This document shows positions 58,718 to 64,000 of a DNA stretch of 64,000 bases, piece by piece. The notes beneath the pieces were generated by a model. It was given only the letters and a program-made list of their open reading frames with translations. It had not been told where the DNA came from and did no database searches. A program made the translations under genes and the position numbers. Numbering within the stretch: the first letter of the stretch is position 1; the number at the start of each line of letters is the position of its first letter. This stretch comes from DASSJT01 sp963715025 (GTDB lineage: Bacteria > Actinomycetota > Actinomycetes > Actinomycetales > Dermatophilaceae), in the NCBI GenBank assembly GCA_963715025.1, contig CAVQQQ010000001.1, positions 248,001 to 312,000 of the forward strand, in the 5' to 3' direction.

Positions 58718-60922
58718 ATGTCGCCTTCCTCGCACCGGAGCAGGCGGGCACCCAGCCCGGCCGCCAGCCCGGTCACGGGTCGGGACGCCAGCCCGGCTGC
58801 CCTCGACCTCCCGCCCGGCCTCGGCATGACCCTGACCCCCAATGGGGCGGATTTCGCGGTCTATGCCGGCCACGCCGACGGCGTCGAGGTCTGCCTTTTC
58901 GACGAGGGCGACACCGACGGAGCGAGCGAGAAGCGGATCCCTCTCACCGAGCGGATCCACGGCACCTGGTTCGGCTCCCTGCCGGGGGTCCAGGCAGGGC
59001 AGAGGTATGCCGTCCGGGCCAGTGGACCGTGGAAGCCCCTGGAGGGTCTCCGCCACAACGAGAACAAGCTGCTGCTCGACCCGTACGCCCGCGCCATCGA
59101 AGGCGCGGTGGCGTGGGGCCCGGCGGTCTATGGGCATCGCGTGCACCGGTCGCTGCGCGGCGACGACGAGTTCAAGTCGACCCTCGACAGCGGCGGATCC
59201 ATGCCCCGGTGCGTGGTGGTCGAGGAGTCGTTCGACTGGGGCGAGGATCGCTCGCCCCAGCACTCGCTGGCCGAGTCGCTCATCTACGAGGTCCATGTCC
59301 GAGAGCTCACCCGCTTGCACCCAGAGGTCCCGGACCATCTCCGCGGCACCTACGCAGGCATGGCCCATCCCGCAGTCATCGGGCATCTCGCGGCCCTGGG
59401 CGTCACCGCCGTGGAGCTCCTGCCCGTCCACGCGTTCACGCACGAGCCGGAGCTCGTCCGGCGCGCCATGGTCAACCACTGGGGCTACAACACGCTGGGG
59501 TTCTTCGCGCCGCACGCGCCCTACGCCGCGGCGACCGACCCCCAGGGGGTCGTCCACGAGTTCAAGGGCATGGTGAAACTGCTCCATGCCGCGGGCATCG
59601 AGGTGATCCTCGACGTGGTCTACAACCACACCGCAGAGCAGTCGAGGGCTGGGGCGACGCTGTCCTGGCGAGGCCTCGACAACCGGGCGTACTACCGGCT
59701 CGACGAGCGCGCGCAGGACATCGACGTCACCGGCTGCGGCAACACCCTCGACCTTCGCCACCCCGTCGTGTGCCGCATGGTCCTGGACTCGCTGCGCTAC
59801 TGGGCAACCGACTGCCACGTCGACGGCTTCCGGTTCGACCTCGCCGTGGCGCTCGGCCGCGGCCGGGGCGACGACTTCGACCCCGACCACCCGTTCCTGG
59901 TCGCCCTGCGCACCGACCCCGTGCTCTCCCGGGTCAAGCTGATCGCCGAGCCCTGGGACCTCGGCATCCACGGCTGGCGCACCGGTCAGTTCCCACCGCC
60001 CTTCAGCGAGTGGAACGACCGGTACCGGGACACGACGCGCACCTTCTGGCTCTCCGACGTGCGTGCCGCGATCGACCGCTCTGGCGGCCATGGCGTCCGC
60101 GAGCTCGCGACCCGCCTGGCCGGCTCACAGGACCTGTTCGGGATGCGGGACCGGGGGACGCTCGCATCGGTCAACTTCGTCACAGCCCACGACGGGTTCA
60201 CGGCTGCCGACCTCACGGCATACGACATCAAGCACAACGAGGGCAACGGCGAGGGAAACCGCGACGGCAGCGACAACAACCGCTCGTGGAACCACGGCGT
60301 CGAGGGCCCCATCGACGACGACGGCGTGAATGCGGCGCGGAGACGCTCGATGCGCAACCTCCTGGGCACGCTGCTCACGTCGACTGGTGTCCCGATGCTG
60401 CTCTCCGGCGACGAGTTGGGCCGCACCCGCAGGGGCAACAACAACCCCTATTGCCAGGACAGCGAGGTCTCGTGGCTCTCGTGGGACCTCGAGGACTGGC
60501 AGCACGGGCTGCTCGATACGGTGCGCTACCTGTCGCACCTGCGCCGCGAGTACCCGGTGCTGCGCCAGCGGTCGTTCTTCACCGGCCGCGAGGTACACGA
60601 GGACGGCTCGACCGACCTCGCGTGGTTCGACGCCAGCGGCTCGCCCATGGACAACGGCAGGTGGGAGGACCCCTCGGCGCGCACGCTCCAGATGCTCCTC
60701 GAAGGGGCCTGGATCCACGAGGAGTCGATCCTGCTGGTGCTTCACGGAGGTGCTACCGAGCAGGAGGTGACGCTGCCCGAGGTACCCGGGCTCACGGCAT
60801 ACCAGCTGCTCTGGGACAGCAGCCAGGAGGTGCCCGGTGCGGCCGGGCCGCCTCGGCACCCGGGGATCGTGCGCGTGGGCGCATCGAGCATGCGGGTCTA
60901 CCGCGCGGTGGACCCGACCTGA
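58718..60922 (+). CDS. glgX: Glycogen debranching enzyme (isoamylase type)
   Basis: 734 residues. N-terminal CBM48 (GMTLTPNGADFAVYAGHADGVEVCLF). The GH13 barrel has the motifs DVVYNHTAEQ, the nucleophile in DGFRFDLAVALGRG, the acid/base in LIAEPWDLG and VNFVTAHDGF. The C-terminal domain ends with PGLTAYQLLWDSS. Hydrolyses alpha-1,6 branches of glycogen after phosphorylase action. Leaderless ATG at 58718. Three exact octamers lie within the gene (59005, 60216, 60795). Convergent with a small lipoprotein gene. Confidence 0.96.
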   Translation: MSPSSHRSRRAPSPAASPVTGRDASPAALDLPPGLGMTLTPNGADFAVYAGHADGVEVCLFDEGDTDGASEKRIPLTERIHGTWFGSLPGVQAGQRYAVRASGPWKPLEGLRHNENKLLLDPYARAIEGAVAWGPAVYGHRVHRSLRGDDEFKSTLDSGGSMPRCVVVEESFDWGEDRSPQHSLAESLIYEVHVRELTRLHPEVPDHLRGTYAGMAHPAVIGHLAALGVTAVELLPVHAFTHEPELVRRAMVNHWGYNTLGFFAPHAPYAAATDPQGVVHEFKGMVKLLHAAGIEVILDVVYNHTAEQSRAGATLSWRGLDNRAYYRLDERAQDIDVTGCGNTLDLRHPVVCRMVLDSLRYWATDCHVDGFRFDLAVALGRGRGDDFDPDHPFLVALRTDPVLSRVKLIAEPWDLGIHGWRTGQFPPPFSEWNDRYRDTTRTFWLSDVRAAIDRSGGHGVRELATRLAGSQDLFGMRDRGTLASVNFVTAHDGFTAADLTAYDIKHNEGNGEGNRDGSDNNRSWNHGVEGPIDDDGVNAARRRSMRNLLGTLLTSTGVPMLLSGDELGRTRRGNNNPYCQDSEVSWLSWDLEDWQHGLLDTVRYLSHLRREYPVLRQRSFFTGREVHEDGSTDLAWFDASGSPMDNGRWEDPSARTLQMLLEGAWIHEESILLVLHGGATEQEVTLPEVPGLTAYQLLWDSSQEVPGAAGPPRHPGIVRVGASSMRVYRAVDPT

Positions 60923-60925
60923 CCG

Positions 60926-61321
60926 CTATCCGGGCCAGCCGCCGCCGGCGGCGTCAGGTGTCGCGGTGACGATCCGGGCGCAGGCGCGCTGGGCCTCGGC
61001 ACGGGCCCACCCCGACGGACGGGAGCCCATCCGGCGGCCGCGCTGGACGATGTCGCGCACGGCGCGGTACTGGCGGTCCGAGAGTCCCATCTCCTGGTAG
61101 TCGAGGCCCCAGTCGGGCGGCCGGGACAGGGCCACGTCGGACCAGTAGGCCACGCTGCGGGCGCACACCTCGAGGGCTGTCGGTGTGGTCGGCGCAGCCG
61201 TCGTGCCGGCCGACGCCCTCGGCTCCCGACCCGGGTGCCCCGTCGAGCAGGCCGCCAGCGCGGTCATGAGGACTGCCGCCAGCGCGATGGGGCGCGCAGC
61301 CTTTCCTGGGTGCGATGTCAC
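60926..61321 (-). CDS. Putative small lipoprotein
   Basis: 131 residues from a GTG at 61321. Signal peptide with lipobox LAAC (cysteine about residue 25; AAVLMTALAACSTG), a Thr/Ala/Pro-rich linker, then a helical domain with two cysteines (VCARSVAYWSDVALSRPPDW; QRACARIVTATPD). No family recognised. It ends 3 nt from the convergent glgX stop and follows glgP on the same strand. Confidence 0.65.
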   Translation of the reverse strand: MTSHPGKAARPIALAAVLMTALAACSTGHPGREPRASAGTTAAPTTPTALEVCARSVAYWSDVALSRPPDWGLDYQEMGLSDRQYRAVRDIVQRGRRMGSRPSGWARAEAQRACARIVTATPDAAGGGWPG

Positions 61322-61384
61322 GCAACGACATCATGCCCGACCTGCCTGACGTGACCCCTCGGCAGGCCGGGCCCGGTGTCGGCG

Positions 61385-63964
61385 CTAGGGGTTGGCGATC
61401 AGGCCAAGGTTCGCAGGCGTGGCCAGGTTGGGGTGCCTCGGGAGGATGCGCACCGTGTAGCCGAACGAGCCGATCGTCGACAGCGCGAGGTCGCCCGAGA
61501 ACTGGTGCTTGCCGCCCTCGTAGGTAGCGGAGTGGGCCAGCGACACGAGTCGCACGTCGGTGAGGTCGTCGGCGTCAGTGGCCCGGCCATAGGCCACCTG
61601 GACGTCAACCTCCTCGGGCGCGAGCTCTCCGAGCGAGACATACGCCGTGACGTGCAGGGTCTCGCCGGTCTGGGGTGAGTCGCCGACACCGGAGGACTCG
61701 ACGTGATCGATGTGGACCGAGGGCCAGGCCCCGCGGGCCCTGGCCTTGAAGGCCGCCAGGTCGCGCGCGCCGTCGTAGGTCTGGCCGTTGAGCGACCACC
61801 CGGCCTGGGCCGCGGGCGTGTAGAGCCGCTCGGTGTAGTCGCGGACCATGCGGCTGGCCAGCACCTTGGGGCCCAGCGTCGCGAGGGTGTGCGTGATCAT
61901 CGATAGCCAGTTCTGAGGGAGGCCGTCGGCGTCACGATCGTAGAAGCGGGGGGCGACCTGGGTTTCGATCAGGTCGTAGAGCGCCGCCGCCTCGAGGTCG
62001 TCACGCCGCTGCGGGTCCTCGACGCCGTCGGCCGTCGGGATGGCCCAGCCGTTCTCGCCGTCGTACCACTCGTCCCACCAGCCGTCGAGGATGGAGAGGT
62101 TGAGCGCCCCGTTGAGCGCGGCCTTCATGCCGGACGTGCCGCAGGCCTCAAAGGGCCGCAGCGGGTTGTTGAGCCAGACGTCGCAGCCCGGGTAGAGGTA
62201 CTGGGCCATCGCGATGTCGTAGTTCGGCAGGAAGGCGATGCGGTGCCGCACCTCCGGGTCGTCGGCGAACCGCACCATCTGCTGGATCAGCTGCTTGCCG
62301 GTCTCGTCGGCAGGGTGGGACTTGCCGGCGATGACCAGCTGGATGGGGCGGTCGGGGTCCAGCATGAGCTTCTTGAGGCGGCCTGGGTCGCGCAGCATCA
62401 GGGTGAGGCGCTTGTAGGTCGGCACGCGGCGAGCGAAGCCGATGGTGAGGACATCGGGGTCGAGGATGTCTTCGACCCAGCCCAGCTCGGCGGGCGAGGC
62501 ACCGCGCTTTCCCCAGGACGAGCGCATCCGGCGGCGGGACTCCTGGACCAGCTGGCGACGCAGGTCGCGCTTGGTCGCCCAGATCTCCGAGCGCGGGACC
62601 TCTGCGATGCGGTCCCACGCGTGGTCGCGCTCGATGTCGCTGGTGTGCAGGTGCCGGTCGGCCAGCTCGTAGACGCGGCGGTCGACCCACGTCGGGGCGT
62701 GGACGCCGTTCGTGATGCTGGTGATCGGCACCTCGTCGTCGTCGAAGCCGGGCCACAGGCCGTCGAACATCTCCCGGCTCACCGTGCCGTGCAGCTTCGA
62801 GACGCCGTTGGCGCGTTGGGCCAGGCGCAGGCCCATGACCGCCATATTGAAGATCCCGGCGCTCCCGCCCTGGTAGGTCTCGGCGCCCAGCCCGAGCAGG
62901 CGCTGGAGCGGGACCCCCGGCATGGACTGGTCGCCGCCGAAGTAGAGCTCGATGAGGCGGGCCTCGAACCGGTCGATGCCCGCAGGGACAGGGGTGTGGG
63001 TGGTGAACACCGTTGCCGCGCGAACCGCCTCGAGCGCCTCGTCGAAGGACATGGCGTGCTCGGTGGCGAGCTCGTGGATCCGCTCAATGCCCAGGAACCC
63101 GGCATGGCCCTCGTTGGTGTGGTAGACGTCCGGGGCCGGGGTGCCGGTCAGCCGGGACCAGAGCCGCAGCGCCCGCACGCCGCCCATGCCGAGCAGCATC
63201 TCCTGCTGGAGCCGCTGCTCTCCTCCACCGCCGTAGAGCCGGTTGGTGACGTTGCGCGCGGCGTCGTCGTTGCCCGGCACGTCCGAGTCGAGCAGCAGCA
63301 GCGGCACCCGGCCGACCTGCGCCCGCCAGACGTGTGCGCGCAGCTCACGGCCCCCGGGCTGCTGAAGGCTCACCACGGCCGGCGTGCCATCGTGCTCGCG
63401 GACCAGGGACAGCGGGAGGCCGTCCGGGTCGAGGACGGGGTAGGTCTCCTGCTGCCAGCCGTCGCGGTTGAGCGACTGCTTGAAGTAGCCGGTCTTGTAG
63501 AACAGGCCGACGCCGACGATGGGCACGCCGAGGTCGGACGCAGACTTGAGGTGATCGCCCGCGAGGATCCCGAGTCCGCCGGAGTACTGGGGCAGCGCCT
63601 CGGTGATGCCGAACTCAGGGCTGAAATAGGCGATTGACCGCGGAGCTCCCCCTTCGGCCTGCTCGGCGTAGTGCTGGTACCAGCGCGGCTGGGACAGGTA
63701 GTCGTCGAGGTCCGCCTTGGCGTCGGCCACCCGAGCGACGAACTCGCTGTCGGCCGCGAGCGCCGCCAGCTCCTCCGGGGAGAGCGCGGACAGCAGGGCC
63801 ACCGGGTCCTTGCGGACAGAGGCCCAGCGCGCGGTGTCGATGGCCGCGAAGAGGTCGCACGTGGGCGGGTGCCACGACCAGCGCAGGTTGCTGGCGAGCT
63901 CTCCCAGAGCGGCGATCGGCTCGGGGAGCAAGGTGCGGACAGAGAAGCGTCGGATGGCCTTCAC
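61385..63964 (-). CDS. glgP: Alpha-glucan (glycogen/maltodextrin) phosphorylase
   Basis: 859 residues of the GT35 family with the actinobacterial DUF3417-type N-terminus (LGELASNLRWSWHPPTCDLFAAID). IAYFSPEFGITEALPQYSGGLGILAGDHLKS, HTNEGHAGFLGIERI and FTTHTPVPAGIDRF lead to IGFARRVPTYKR, and the PLP lysine site FEACGTSGMKAALNG near 620. Releases glucose-1-phosphate from alpha-1,4-glucan. TATGAT (plus-strand 63973-63978), 8 nt before the GTG at 63964, is the nearest match to a consensus -10 in the window. Another gene, possibly glgE, may start divergently near 63981. Confidence 0.95.
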   Translation of the reverse strand: MKAIRRFSVRTLLPEPIAALGELASNLRWSWHPPTCDLFAAIDTARWASVRKDPVALLSALSPEELAALAADSEFVARVADAKADLDDYLSQPRWYQHYAEQAEGGAPRSIAYFSPEFGITEALPQYSGGLGILAGDHLKSASDLGVPIVGVGLFYKTGYFKQSLNRDGWQQETYPVLDPDGLPLSLVREHDGTPAVVSLQQPGGRELRAHVWRAQVGRVPLLLLDSDVPGNDDAARNVTNRLYGGGGEQRLQQEMLLGMGGVRALRLWSRLTGTPAPDVYHTNEGHAGFLGIERIHELATEHAMSFDEALEAVRAATVFTTHTPVPAGIDRFEARLIELYFGGDQSMPGVPLQRLLGLGAETYQGGSAGIFNMAVMGLRLAQRANGVSKLHGTVSREMFDGLWPGFDDDEVPITSITNGVHAPTWVDRRVYELADRHLHTSDIERDHAWDRIAEVPRSEIWATKRDLRRQLVQESRRRMRSSWGKRGASPAELGWVEDILDPDVLTIGFARRVPTYKRLTLMLRDPGRLKKLMLDPDRPIQLVIAGKSHPADETGKQLIQQMVRFADDPEVRHRIAFLPNYDIAMAQYLYPGCDVWLNNPLRPFEACGTSGMKAALNGALNLSILDGWWDEWYDGENGWAIPTADGVEDPQRRDDLEAAALYDLIETQVAPRFYDRDADGLPQNWLSMITHTLATLGPKVLASRMVRDYTERLYTPAAQAGWSLNGQTYDGARDLAAFKARARGAWPSVHIDHVESSGVGDSPQTGETLHVTAYVSLGELAPEEVDVQVAYGRATDADDLTDVRLVSLAHSATYEGGKHQFSGDLALSTIGSFGYTVRILPRHPNLATPANLGLIANP

Positions 63965-64000
63965 GAGGGGCCATCATAGGGTGAGCGCACGAGTGCTCTG

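Larger units (their letters stand above)
150..60802. repeat. Dispersed octamer GTATGCCG / CGGCATAC, 42 exact copies
   Basis: First bases (plus-strand): 150, 1614, 2151, 5264, 5622, 7317, 7488, 10087, 12135, 14433, 16509, 16530, 17694, 18772, 20618, 22840, 24555, 25059, 26927, 27241, 28077, 30124, 30515, 31656, 34077, 35088, 36991, 37856, 38424, 40517, 40637, 40700, 48421, 49061, 51385, 53449, 53574, 55600, 55622, 59005, 60216, 60795. 22 read GTATGCCG and 20 read CGGCATAC. Eleven are intergenic. The base before is usually G or C; the base after G, T or C. Hand count, so a few may be missed. Confidence 0.9.

Noticed and set aside
150..60802. Octamer as a Chi or KOPS-type polar site
   Set aside because: Orientation is balanced, 22 against 20, with no trend along the window; polar chromosome motifs would be skewed.
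1..64000. CRISPR arrays, insertion sequences, phage genes, rRNA or tRNA genes
   Set aside because: I looked for regular spacer arrays, transposase motifs and tRNA cloverleaves and saw none; the tandem repeats have no spacers.
63981..64000. Possible start of a divergent glgE gene (GTG at 63981)
   Set aside because: Only 20 bases are visible, too few to support a call.

Overview
The window is about 70% G+C, with the gene style of a high-GC actinobacterium: GTG and TTG starts, dense gene packing, many 1-4 nt start/stop overlaps and many leaderless-looking starts. The gene order (leuB, serA, ilvCNB, DoxX protein, PQQ-type lipoprotein, gatBAC, ligA, MetE-like protein, mnmA, cysteine desulfurase, etfAB, methyltransferase, GH57 enzyme, enoyl-CoA hydratase) follows, from general knowledge, the M. 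tuberculosis Rv2995c-Rv3039c block. A Micrococcales / Intrasporangiaceae-like host is my inference. It is a chromosomal core region, not a plasmid or phage.

Layout. 1-4.66 kb: a polyamine (gamma-glutamyl-putrescine type) catabolic cluster of aldehyde dehydrogenase, glutamine-synthetase-like ligase, GntR regulator and a decayed APC permease. 4.78-10.05 kb: HAD phosphatase, ilvE, leuB with an upstream branched-chain leader peptide and attenuator, serA. 10.3-16.5 kb: accessory genes (NmrA-like protein, orphan ABC ATPase, molybdopterin oxidoreductase, frameshifted FAD oxidoreductase with its TetR regulator and operator). 16.6-23.3 kb: ilvC-ilvN-ilvB behind a classic attenuator (8-residue leader, then a terminator with seven T), then DoxX, a small unknown protein and ilvD. 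23.4-30.1 kb: phosphohistidine phosphatase, Cds1-like cysteine desulfhydrase, MoaD/ThiS-like protein coupled to a BNR-repeat protein, 2-hydroxyacid dehydrogenase, PQQ-type lipoprotein, DUF421 protein, methyltransferase. 30.2-33.6 kb: gatCAB. 33.7-41.3 kb: Tat-type esterase, DinB, ligA, acyl-CoA ligase, EamA transporter, MetE-like protein. 41.3-45 kb: frameshifted unknown protein, Eis-like acetyltransferase and an SOS-box-controlled DUF222/HNH protein. 45.1-50.9 kb: mnmA, M15-like peptidase, cysteine desulfurase, SRPBCC protein, etfA, etfB. 51.3-53.95 kb: septum-formation-like protein and small orphan ORFs between 31-bp direct repeats, leading into a methyltransferase. 54-64 kb: glycogen/alpha-glucan metabolism (GH57, glgX, glgP) around an operon of YbjN-like protein, enoyl-CoA hydratase, methyltransferase and acyltransferase.

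The most unusual signal is a dispersed octamer, GTATGCCG/CGGCATAC. I count 42 exact copies, against roughly 2 expected from base composition. It is used in all reading frames, even forcing the rare ATA codon. It is balanced between strands. In four intergenic places it is arranged as inverted pairs where a transcript should end. This resembles the DNA uptake sequences of Neisseria/Pasteurellaceae, which I do not know to be described for Actinobacteria. Other recurrent signals are a leaderless promoter grammar (TAnnnT, 6 nt, start codon), degenerate short tandem repeats that run across stop codons, and several single-base frameshifts that may be sequencing errors.
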